From the NCBI GenBank assembly GCA_030614305.1, contig JAUWKH010000131.1, positions 1 to 5,504 of the forward strand: a stretch of 5,504 nt of DNA, written 5' to 3'. The notes beneath the pieces are model-generated. The model did not search any database. It had not been told where the DNA came from and saw nothing but the letters and a program-made list of their open reading frames with translations. The stretch comes from Bacteroidota bacterium (GTDB lineage: Bacteria; Bacteroidota; Bacteroidia; Bacteroidales; JADFUO01). Each line of letters begins with the position of its first letter. Positions within the stretch are counted from its first letter, which is position 1. A program made the translations under genes and the position numbers. Of the stretch, positions 1 through 5,504 are shown piece by piece.

Positions 1-921
1 TTCAGTAAATTCAACTGGCAACATGAAGGTGACTTACCATGGTTTGTATCCAATTTATACCCGTATGAAGGATATTACAGTGCTAAGTCAGGTGCAATAG
101 CTGATAATCAATCTTCTGAGCTTTTATTGATTATGGAAACAATGGCTGCAGACAGCATTTCATTTATCAGAAAAGTTTCTTCCGAAAGTGGAGATAAACT
201 GAAATTTTTCATTAATGGTTCACTAATGGATGAATGGTCAGGAACATCACAGGGATGGGTCAAAGAAGCTTATCCTGTCGGAATCGGTACTTTTACTTTT
301 AAATGGATTTATGAAAAAAATGGTGGAACTGTCTCCGGTGCTGATTGTGCATGGCTGGATTATATTATTATGCCCCCGGAAATGACATTAACATGTTATG
401 CAGGCCAGGATGACTATGTATGCGAAGGCGATGATTTCCAATGCATGGGAGAAGCAACCGATTGGGTTTCTGTAGAGTGGACAACATCCGGCACAGGTAC
501 TTTCAGTGACAATACAATATTACAGCCGATTTATACTCCAAGCATTGACGATATAACTGCCGGATTAGTAACTCTAACCATAACAGCAACAGATAGTGAT
601 GGAGACTTAGCAGATGATGAAATGGACCTGACTTTTAAAACAGAACCGGAAGCACCTGATATGCCTATAGGACCGGATTATGTGGATCTGGTTTATACAA
701 CTACATCAGAATACACAGTTGAATCTACTCCCCTTGCTACATCTTATGAATGGAATATTGAACCGGTTGAAGCCGGAACAATCTCCGGTGACGATCTTAT
801 CGGAACTGTTGAATGGGATTTAAGTTATCTCGGATATGCCTATGTTTCTGTTAAGGCAATAAATGAATGCGGTGAGAGTGATTACTCAGATGCTTTTGAG
901 GTTACTGTTGATAATACAGTA
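1..921 (+). repeat. Left copy of a ~0.92-kb diverged tandem coding duplication
   Basis: This stretch encodes 307 residues that align with the 308 residues encoded at 4285-5208, with a single one-codon indel near the SSES/SSEEN position. By eye about 58 residues differ, or roughly 80% identity. Divergence is uneven: about 75% identity in the jelly-roll part, but only two substitutions over about 54 residues in the core of the first PKD-like domain. The match ends at the codons for VTVDNTV, just before the sorting domain. The left limit is unknown because the window edge cuts it. Confidence 0.92.
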
Positions 922-1197
922 GTGATAACTGAAAACATTAATGATCTTAATATTAGAGTTTATCCGAATCCAAGCACAGGTAACTTTACCATAAATTTAA
1001 ATTCTGATAAAACAGCAAGATTAAATATTAAGATAATTAATCCTATTGGTTCAATAATATATAAGGAAAGTAATATTCAAGTGAAAGGTAGTTATACTAA
1101 TACTCTTGATTTGAGTAATCTTCCTGTAGGAATTTATTATCTGATCATTGAAGGAGATAACATCAATAGTATTAATAAAATTATGATTCAGAAATAA
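1..1197 (+). CDS. 3' part of a T9SS-exported multidomain surface protein (adhesin-like C-terminal half), paralogue of the downstream C25 peptidase
   Basis: The reading frame is open from base 1, so the start lies upstream of the window; 398 residues are visible before TAA at 1195-1197. A TTG at 127 could be taken as a start, but the sequence before it (FSKFNWQHEGDLPW, YPYEGYYSAKSGAI) matches the interior of the downstream protein, so this is a partial gene. Visible domains in order: a jelly-roll/cleaved-adhesin-like domain (bases 1 to about 378, ending AWLDYIIMPP); a PKD/Ig-like domain (about 379-640, CYAGQDD, CEGDDFQC, WTTSGTGTF); a second PKD-like domain (about 650-921, YEWNIEPVEAG, NECGESDYSD); and a T9SS type A sorting domain (about 949-1194, VYPNPSTGNF, LPVGIYYLII, ending in Lys). 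The sorting domain implies export through the Por/T9SS translocon and removal of the tail at the surface. By analogy with its neighbour it may be another C25 peptidase, but no catalytic part is visible, so the enzymatic function is unknown. The terminator at 1217-1249 follows directly. Confidence 0.9.
   Translation, partial: FSKFNWQHEGDLPWFVSNLYPYEGYYSAKSGAIADNQSSELLLIMETMAADSISFIRKVSSESGDKLKFFINGSLMDEWSGTSQGWVKEAYPVGIGTFTFKWIYEKNGGTVSGADCAWLDYIIMPPEMTLTCYAGQDDYVCEGDDFQCMGEATDWVSVEWTTSGTGTFSDNTILQPIYTPSIDDITAGLVTLTITATDSDGDLADDEMDLTFKTEPEAPDMPIGPDYVDLVYTTTSEYTVESTPLATSYEWNIEPVEAGTISGDDLIGTVEWDLSYLGYAYVSVKAINECGESDYSDAFEVTVDNTVVITENINDLNIRVYPNPSTGNFTINLNSDKTARLNIKIINPIGSIIYKESNIQVKGSYTNTLDLSNLPVGIYYLIIEGDNINSINKIMIQK
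949..1194 (+). other. T9SS C-terminal sorting domain (type A) of the upstream protein
   Basis: About 82 residues begin NIRVYPNPSTGNFTINL and continue through a beta-rich stretch to LDLSNLPVGIYYLII and a Lys terminus. The YPNPS/TG start, the central NPIGSIIY strand (equivalent to the usual 'xxGxxV'), the L-P-x-G-I-Y-Y motif and the basic end are the hallmarks of the Por secretion sorting domain in Bacteroidota. Its sequence is not closely related to the sorting domain of the downstream paralogue, although the preceding 300 residues are. Confidence 0.9.
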
Positions 1198-1216
1198 AAT
1201 TATTTAAACCTTAAAT

Positions 1217-1249
1217 AAAGCCCCGGGATTGCTTTCGGGGCTTTGTTGT
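1217..1249 (+). terminator. Intrinsic (Rho-independent) terminator of the upstream gene
   Basis: A perfect 9-bp stem, AAAGCCCCG (1217-1225) with CGGGGCTTT (1236-1244), encloses a 10-nt loop that two G-U pairs could shorten. It is followed by T-rich sequence (TTTGTTGTTT). It lies 19 bases after the TAA at 1195-1197. The A tract before the stem means that it might also work in the opposite direction, but no converging gene lies on the other side. It should separate transcription of the two paralogues. Confidence 0.9.
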
Positions 1250-1328
1250 TTAAAAAATTTTAATATAAAGCAACTTATAAATATAAAATATTGTCTGTTA
1301 TTTTGACGGATATTGATCTAATTAATAC

Positions 1329-1410
1329 AGCCATCGGATGACTCATATATAAAAATATTATCAGAAAATAAAGCTGTGTTTCAGTTAATAAAAAAAGTCA
1401 TCCGATGGCT
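1329..1410. repeat. 82-bp element bounded by perfect 15-bp inverted repeats, each arm a quasi-palindrome
   Basis: The left arm AGCCATCGGATGACT (1329-1343) is the exact reverse complement of the right arm AGTCATCCGATGGCT (1396-1410). The arms are separated by 52 A/T-rich bases. Each arm is also nearly its own reverse complement (AG-Y-CATC-S-GATG-R-CT, 12 of 15 positions), so each could form a small dyad as well as pair with the other arm. The arms are far richer in G+C than the surrounding spacer. No T tract follows, so it is not a typical terminator. Candidate explanations are a small MITE-like or interspersed palindromic element, a pair of sites for a dimeric DNA-binding protein, or a structured leader of the downstream gene. 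No convincing target-site duplication flanks it (left TAC, right ATA). Confidence 0.8.
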
Positions 1411-1479
1411 ATAACTGTTAATTTATTATTTCTTTAACCAGATTCATAAATAAATTATTAATCTTAAAATTTTTTAGTC

Positions 1480-1569
1480 ATGAAAAACTCAATTTCAACC
1501 TGGCTTTCAAAAAAAACTCAATTACTGATTTTAAGTGGATTGATTTTCTTTTCTTTTCAACTTTCCGCT
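1480..1569 (+). other. Sec signal peptide of the C25 peptidase
   Basis: Residues 1-30 show a basic n-region (Lys2, Lys11, Lys12), a hydrophobic core (LLILSGLIFFSF, 15-26) and a small-residue end QLSA before Asn-Asp, consistent with signal peptidase I cleavage after Ala30. There is no Cys at the cleavage point, so it is not a lipoprotein. T9SS substrates need such a Sec signal to reach the periplasm. Confidence 0.88.
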
Positions 1570-4500
1570 AACGATATTATGATAAAACCGGGTGATAAAA
1601 CATCGCTTTCAATTAGAGAAAATACATATTCAAAATTACACCTCTATAATTCTGTATCAAAAATAAAAACCTTTGATGTTAATACCGAAAGAGGTCTTTT
1701 TACAAAATTTCATATCAATAAATATGCAAAACGTTTAACAGTTGGAAGTCCCGAACTTCCTGTTAAAAGAGTTTTGATAGAAATTCCGGTTGGGACAAAA
1801 CCGGTAATTAAAATAAATAGCTTTGAGGTTAAGGAATTCAAACTATCTGAATTTGATATTTCAAATAAGATAATTCCTACTCAACCGCCACGTTCAAAAA
1901 GCGAAGATTTCCATGAATTTATATATAATGAAAATGCTTATAAAATTAACTCGTTTGGCGATGAGGAATTAGTTACAGTTGATATATTAGGATATATGAG
2001 AGGTACACGTATAGCGCGATTAAATATTGCCCCTGTTCAATATAACCCTGTTACGAACACCATAAGAGTTTATGAAAACATTGATTTTGAAATTGATTTT
2101 GAAAATGCAGATATTAACAAAACTTTAGAATTAAAAAAGAATTATTACTCACCGTATTTTAATGCAATAAACAATCAACTTTTAAATTACAAAGAGGTTT
2201 CCGGCAGGGAAAATTTCATGAGATATCCAATAAAATATGTAATTATATCCGACAGGATGTTTGAAAGCCAGTTACAACCTCTTATTGAATGGAAAATAAA
2301 AAAAGGTTTTACAATAGTTGAAGCATACACTGACGAGCCTGGAGTTGGAACAACCACTCAGTCAATCAAAGCATACATTGAAAATCTTTATAATGCCGGC
2401 ACACCGGAAGACCCTGCCCCTTCATTTGTGTTATTTGTTGGAGATGTTCAGCAAATTCCTGCCTGGAATAACGGAAATGGTGCTACCGACAGAAACTATT
2501 GTGAATTTACCGGTGATTTGTTCCCTGAAATTTATTACGGAAGATATTCAGCTCAAACAACTGCTCATTTACAACCTCAGATAGATAAAACTTTAATATA
2601 TGAAAGATATACAATGCCTGACCCTACTTATCTTGATGAGGTAGTGCTTGTAGCCGGGATGGATGCAGGTCATGGTTATGATTGGGGAAACGGACAAATA
2701 AATTACGGTACTATAAATTATTTTAATGAAGACCATGGAATATTATCGCATACTTATCTTTATCCTGTATCAGGTAGTAGCTCCGCTCAAATAATTCAAA
2801 ATATCAGCGATGGTGTTACTTTTGGAAATTACACGGCTCATTGTAGTCCAAACGGTTGGTCAGACCCTTCTTTTACGATTTCCAATATTCCAGGTTTACA
2901 AAATCAGGATATGTATGGATTATTGATCGGTAATTGCTGTTCGTCAAGCGAATACCAATTAAATGAATGTTTTGCCGAAGCTTTGCTCAGGGCTGAGAAT
3001 AAAGGAACAGTCGGTTATATAGGTGCATCTAATAGTACTTATTGGGATGAAGATTATTATTTTGCTGTGGGAGTAGGACAAATCTCTCAAAATCCTCCTT
3101 CTTATGAAGAAACCACCTTAGGAGCTTATGACAGGACGTTTCATGATCATGGAGAAGAGTTTGGAGAATGGTATGTTACACAGGATGAAATGGTTTTTGC
3201 CGGTAATCTTGCTGTTACTGAAGGCTCACCCGGGTCAGCACAATATTATTGGGATGTTTACTGCCTGATGGGCGATCCGTCATTAATGATATATTATTCC
3301 GAACCCCCTGTGATTGCTGTAACTTATCAGGAGTTAATGCCTCTGGGCTCAACATCATTCACTGTTACAACCGAAGCTTACGCTTATGTGGCAATTTCAT
3401 TAAATGGTGTTTTGCACGGCGTTACTCTTGCTGATCAGGATGGAATTGCAGAAATTCAGTTAACACCAATTACTACTCCAGGAACAGCCGATGTTATTGT
3501 TACAAAACAAAACGGTGAACCGTTTTTCGGAACTGTGCTTGTGGCTAATCCGGAAGGACCATATATGACACTGAGTGATATTGAAATTAATGATGAATCA
3601 GGTAATAATAACGGATTGGCTGATTTTGGAGAAAATATAATTTTAAATGTAGAACTTGAAAATCTTGGAAATTCGGATGCAACTGCCGTATCTGCAACAA
3701 TTTCTTCAAGTGATCCTTTAATTACAATTACGAAAAATTATCATGAGTGGGGTAATGTTCCTGCACAATCAACTTCTATGCAGGATAGCGCCTTTGCTTT
3801 CACGGTTGCAGAATTAATCCCTGACCAGCATACAGTAACATTTAATATGGATATTGAAAATGTGAATAAAGAAATATGGAATACTGATTTCACAATAATC
3901 TTAAATGCACCTGTGCTTGTTATTGAAAGTTTGACAATTGATGACAGCCAGACAGGAAATAATAATGGAAGATTAGATCCCGGAGAAACTGCTGATATTA
4001 AAGTATTGAATAAAAATTCAGGACATTGCATTGCTGAAAACACAATAGCAACTTTAACAACTGCCAGCCAGTATATTACAATGCAAAACACAATAGACTC
4101 ACTTGGCACCATTGGATTATTCGGACCTGTATATGCAATATATAATGTTGCTGTTGATCCTGATGCACCCAATGGAGTAGTATTTGCCACCTTTGACTAT
4201 GAAGTGGCCTCAGGAGTATATCAGGAAGATAAAAACTTTATCAGAAAGATAGGATTATTATATGATGATTTTGAAACTGGAAATTTCAGTAAGTTTGACT
4301 GGCAGCTTGAAGGAAACATGCCCTGGACAGTTAGCAATCTGTATCCTTATGAAGGATATTACTGTGCCAAATCAGGAGCAATCACAGATAACCAATATTC
4401 AGAACTCTCTTTGACATTAGAAATAATGACAGCCGACAGTTTATCATTTGTCAGAAAAGTGTCATCAGAAGAGAATGCAGATTATTTGAAATTTTTTATT

Positions 4501-5493
4501 AATGGTACTTTACAAGACCTGTGGTCGGGAACGACTGAGGGTTGGGTCAAAGAAATTTTTCCTGTCGGATTAGGTACTTTTACTTTTAAATGGGTTTATC
4601 AAAAAAATGGTGGAACTTCCGGTGGGGCTGATTGTGCATGGCTTGATTATGTGATAATGCCACCGGTATTAACTTTGACATGTTATGCAGGTCCGGATGA
4701 TGAAATATGCGAAGGCGATGATTTCCAATGTATGGGAGAAGCAACTGATTGGGTATCCGTTGAATGGACAACATCAGGCACAGGAACTTTCAATGACAAT
4801 ACAATATTACAGCCGATTTATACTCCAAGCATTGAGGATATAACTGCCGGCTTAGTAACCCTAACTATAACAGCATCAGATAGTGAAGGAGACTTTGCAG
4901 ACGATGAAATGAGTTTGACTTTCATTACCGAGCCGGAAACACCGGATATGCCAACAGGACCCGATTATGTGGATCTGGCTTTTACAACAACATCAGTATA
5001 TTCGGTAACTCAAACACTATTTGCTGCTTCTTACGAATGGAATATTGAACCGGTAGAAGCCGGAACTATCTCAGGTGACGATCTTACCGGAACTGTTGAA
5101 TGGGACTTGAGTTATCTCGGATATGCCTATATTTCAGTAAAGGCAACAAATGAATGCGGCGAAAGTGATTACTCAGATGCTTTTGAGGTTACTGTTGACA
5201 ATACCGTTGGAATTCCAAACGAAAATATTAAAAATGAAGAATTTTTAATTTATCCGAACCCTGTTGATAATTTATCAAATATTGAATTTAAATTACAACA
5301 TAAATCATCTGTTTCCATTGTAATTTATAATTCTTTAGGACAGGAAGTTTTTGTTTTGTTAAATAAAACCATATTAGATTCAGGTTCGCATAAATTATCT
5401 GTTGATGTTTCAGGATTTGAAGAAGGAATATATTATTGCATGCTAACAACTTCGGATAAAAAAATCACAAAGAAATTAATTATCATTAAATAA
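1480..5493 (+). CDS. Gingipain-family (peptidase C25) cysteine protease precursor with C-terminal adhesin/PKD domains and T9SS sorting domain
   Basis: This 1337-residue secreted protease precursor is complete. An in-frame TAA 15 bases before the ATG and an immediate signal peptide fix the start. Order: signal peptide 1-30 (KK, then LLILSGLIFF, likely cut after QLSA); gingipain-type propeptide about 31-245 (PELPVKRVLIEIPVG, ARLNIAPVQYNP); C25 catalytic domain about 250-605 with FVLFVGDVQQIP (317-327), the His motif YTAHCSP (His454), the nucleophile region IGNCCSSSEY (Cys486/Cys487), ECFAEALLRA and a terminal MGDPSLMIYY; a gingipain-type Ig domain about 609-688; two CARDB-like domains about 693-808 and 811-925 with GNNNG loops; jelly-roll/cleaved-adhesin-like domain about 928-1062; two PKD-like domains about 1063-1150 and 1153-1241; T9SS sorting domain about 1255-1337 (FLIYPNPVDN, EGIYYCMLTT). 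It is not PorU, the C25-type T9SS sortase, because PorU has no sorting domain. Cleavage specificity cannot be read from sequence; Arg or Lys specificity should not be assumed. It would be exported by Sec and T9SS, then processed at the surface. Confidence 0.93.
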   Translation: MKNSISTWLSKKTQLLILSGLIFFSFQLSANDIMIKPGDKTSLSIRENTYSKLHLYNSVSKIKTFDVNTERGLFTKFHINKYAKRLTVGSPELPVKRVLIEIPVGTKPVIKINSFEVKEFKLSEFDISNKIIPTQPPRSKSEDFHEFIYNENAYKINSFGDEELVTVDILGYMRGTRIARLNIAPVQYNPVTNTIRVYENIDFEIDFENADINKTLELKKNYYSPYFNAINNQLLNYKEVSGRENFMRYPIKYVIISDRMFESQLQPLIEWKIKKGFTIVEAYTDEPGVGTTTQSIKAYIENLYNAGTPEDPAPSFVLFVGDVQQIPAWNNGNGATDRNYCEFTGDLFPEIYYGRYSAQTTAHLQPQIDKTLIYERYTMPDPTYLDEVVLVAGMDAGHGYDWGNGQINYGTINYFNEDHGILSHTYLYPVSGSSSAQIIQNISDGVTFGNYTAHCSPNGWSDPSFTISNIPGLQNQDMYGLLIGNCCSSSEYQLNECFAEALLRAENKGTVGYIGASNSTYWDEDYYFAVGVGQISQNPPSYEETTLGAYDRTFHDHGEEFGEWYVTQDEMVFAGNLAVTEGSPGSAQYYWDVYCLMGDPSLMIYYSEPPVIAVTYQELMPLGSTSFTVTTEAYAYVAISLNGVLHGVTLADQDGIAEIQLTPITTPGTADVIVTKQNGEPFFGTVLVANPEGPYMTLSDIEINDESGNNNGLADFGENIILNVELENLGNSDATAVSATISSSDPLITITKNYHEWGNVPAQSTSMQDSAFAFTVAELIPDQHTVTFNMDIENVNKEIWNTDFTIILNAPVLVIESLTIDDSQTGNNNGRLDPGETADIKVLNKNSGHCIAENTIATLTTASQYITMQNTIDSLGTIGLFGPVYAIYNVAVDPDAPNGVVFATFDYEVASGVYQEDKNFIRKIGLLYDDFETGNFSKFDWQLEGNMPWTVSNLYPYEGYYCAKSGAITDNQYSELSLTLEIMTADSLSFVRKVSSEENADYLKFFINGTLQDLWSGTTEGWVKEIFPVGLGTFTFKWVYQKNGGTSGGADCAWLDYVIMPPVLTLTCYAGPDDEICEGDDFQCMGEATDWVSVEWTTSGTGTFNDNTILQPIYTPSIEDITAGLVTLTITASDSEGDFADDEMSLTFITEPETPDMPTGPDYVDLAFTTTSVYSVTQTLFAASYEWNIEPVEAGTISGDDLTGTVEWDLSYLGYAYISVKATNECGESDYSDAFEVTVDNTVGIPNENIKNEEFLIYPNPVDNLSNIEFKLQHKSSVSIVIYNSLGQEVFVLLNKTILDSGSHKLSVDVSGFEEGIYYCMLTTSDKKITKKLIIIK
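2839..2940 (+). other. Catalytic His/Cys region of the C25 peptidase
   Basis: CAT at 2839-2841 encodes His454 in NYTAHCSPNGW, which lines up with the YTGHGS segment holding the catalytic His of gingipain R. TGC TGT at 2935-2940 encode Cys486-Cys487 in IGNCCSSSEYQL, which lines up with the gingipain DVACVNGDF segment. Counting back from the aromatic residue after the motif, the second Cys (487) best matches the nucleophile, but the choice between the two is inference. Both dyad residues are present, so the enzyme is probably active. Confidence 0.8.
3556..4254 (+). repeat. Two successive CARDB-like domains with a repeated Asn/Gly/Asp loop
   Basis: Residues 693-808 and 811-925 are two copies of a beta-rich domain of about 115 residues. 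Each starts with the same loop: D-E-S-G-N-N-N-G-L-A-D-F-G-E at 705-718 and D-S-Q-T-G-N-N-N-G-R-L-D-P-G-E at 822-836. Outside the loop the copies are strongly diverged (E-N-L-G-N-S-D-A against N-K-N-S-G-H-C-I-A). The spacing of Asp, Asn and Glu resembles calcium-binding loops, so metal binding is an inference. They probably act as a stalk between the protease and the C-terminal adhesin-like modules. Confidence 0.75.
4285..5208 (+). repeat. Right copy of the ~0.92-kb diverged coding duplication
   Basis: These 308 codons (residues 936-1243 of the C25 peptidase) are homologous to bases 1-921. They cover the jelly-roll and both PKD-like domains and end at VTVDNTV, immediately before the sorting domain. 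The longest exact nucleotide match I see is 42 bases (4794-4835 against 507-548). Another of 35 bases lies at the right end of the block (877-911 in the left copy). The arrangement is a direct repeat about 4.28 kb apart. Confidence 0.92.
5242..5490 (+). other. T9SS C-terminal sorting domain (type A) of the C25 peptidase
   Basis: Residues 1255-1337 begin FLIYPNPVDNLSNIEF, contain the strand VIYNSLGQEVF and the motif GFEEGIYYCML, and end KKLIIIK. These match the conserved elements of the Por secretion sorting domain. It directs passage through the T9SS outer-membrane translocon and is normally removed by the PorU sortase. A Cys (1320) inside the Y-Y-x-M strand is unusual for this domain. Confidence 0.92.
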
Positions 5494-5504
5494 AATTTAA
5501 GAAA

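Larger units (their letters stand above)
1198..1479. other. Intergenic region between the two paralogues
   Basis: These 282 non-coding bases hold the terminator (1217-1249), a short spacer (about 1250-1328), the inverted-repeat element (1329-1410) and a very A/T-rich stretch up to the ATG at 1480. The promoter of the downstream gene must lie here if the terminator is effective. I find no full match to the Bacteroidota TAnnTTTG -7 element; TTATTTTG at 1298-1305 is the closest, with one mismatch and no well-placed -33 TTTG partner. No Shine-Dalgarno sequence precedes the start, only A/T-rich sequence, which is usual for this phylum. Confidence 0.75.

Noticed and set aside
127..1197. A gene starting at the TTG codon at 127
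   Set aside because: The same frame is open to base 1, and the residues encoded before 127 match the interior of the paralogous peptidase, so the gene begins outside the window.
1329..1410. Reading the inverted repeat as a second terminator or a two-unit CRISPR
   Set aside because: The repeats are inverted, not direct; the 52-base gap makes a poor terminator loop and no T tract follows. There is no third repeat.
2318..2584. An 88-codon open frame on the plus strand in another phase
   Set aside because: It overlaps the strongly conserved C25 catalytic domain (FVLFVGD region). The translation looks random, so it is a shadow of that gene.
3249..3434. A 61-codon open frame on the plus strand in another phase
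   Set aside because: It overlaps the end of the catalytic domain and the Ig domain. Its Cys-rich translation is a by-product of the frame shift.
3741..4190. A 149-codon open frame on the minus strand
   Set aside because: It lies wholly inside the peptidase gene, opposite its CARDB-like domains. Its translation has no recognisable domain, and it is best explained as an antisense shadow.
4586..4774. A 62-codon open frame on the minus strand
   Set aside because: It is antisense to the conserved jelly-roll/PKD part of the peptidase, and there is no sign of a start signal or a protein family.
1480..5493. PorU, the T9SS sortase that is also a C25-family protein
   Set aside because: The protein carries its own C-terminal sorting domain and adhesin modules, which PorU lacks, so it is a T9SS substrate and not the sortase.

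Overview
The window comes from an AT-rich Bacteroidota genome. The evidence is two secreted proteins ending in type IX secretion system (T9SS) C-terminal sorting domains, a gingipain-family (C25) peptidase, a GCCCCG-stem terminator typical of the phylum, and a start codon with no Shine-Dalgarno sequence. Nothing here allows a genus to be named.

Layout, all on the + strand. (1) Bases 1-1197 hold the 3' end of a T9SS-exported multidomain protein that enters from the left edge: a jelly-roll/cleaved-adhesin-like domain, two PKD/Ig-like domains and a sorting domain. (2) Bases 1198-1479 are intergenic. They contain a strong intrinsic terminator (1217-1249), then an 82-bp element bounded by perfect 15-bp inverted repeats (1329-1410), then an A/T-rich leader. 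(3) Bases 1480-5493 hold a complete 1337-residue C25 cysteine peptidase precursor. Its order is signal peptide, propeptide, catalytic domain with His/Cys dyad, gingipain-type Ig domain, two CARDB-like domains each with a D-x3-G-N-N-N-G-x2-D-x-G-E loop, the same jelly-roll and two PKD-like modules as gene 1, and a sorting domain. (4) The last 11 bases are non-coding.

The two genes are tandem paralogues. About 308 codons (1-921 against 4285-5208) match at roughly 80% amino-acid identity by eye. The match stops abruptly at the sorting domain, which is different in each gene. The upstream gene is probably also a C25 peptidase or another T9SS surface protein carrying the same adhesin module, but its N-terminal part lies outside the window. 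Both products would cross the inner membrane by Sec and the outer membrane by T9SS, and end up at the cell surface or released. The terminator between the genes suggests that they are separate transcription units.

I see no RNA gene, CRISPR array or transposase. The observations most worth a second look are the quasi-palindromic inverted-repeat element, the sharp homology breakpoint at the sorting domain, and the uneven conservation inside the duplicated block. I do not see a clearly new biological system.
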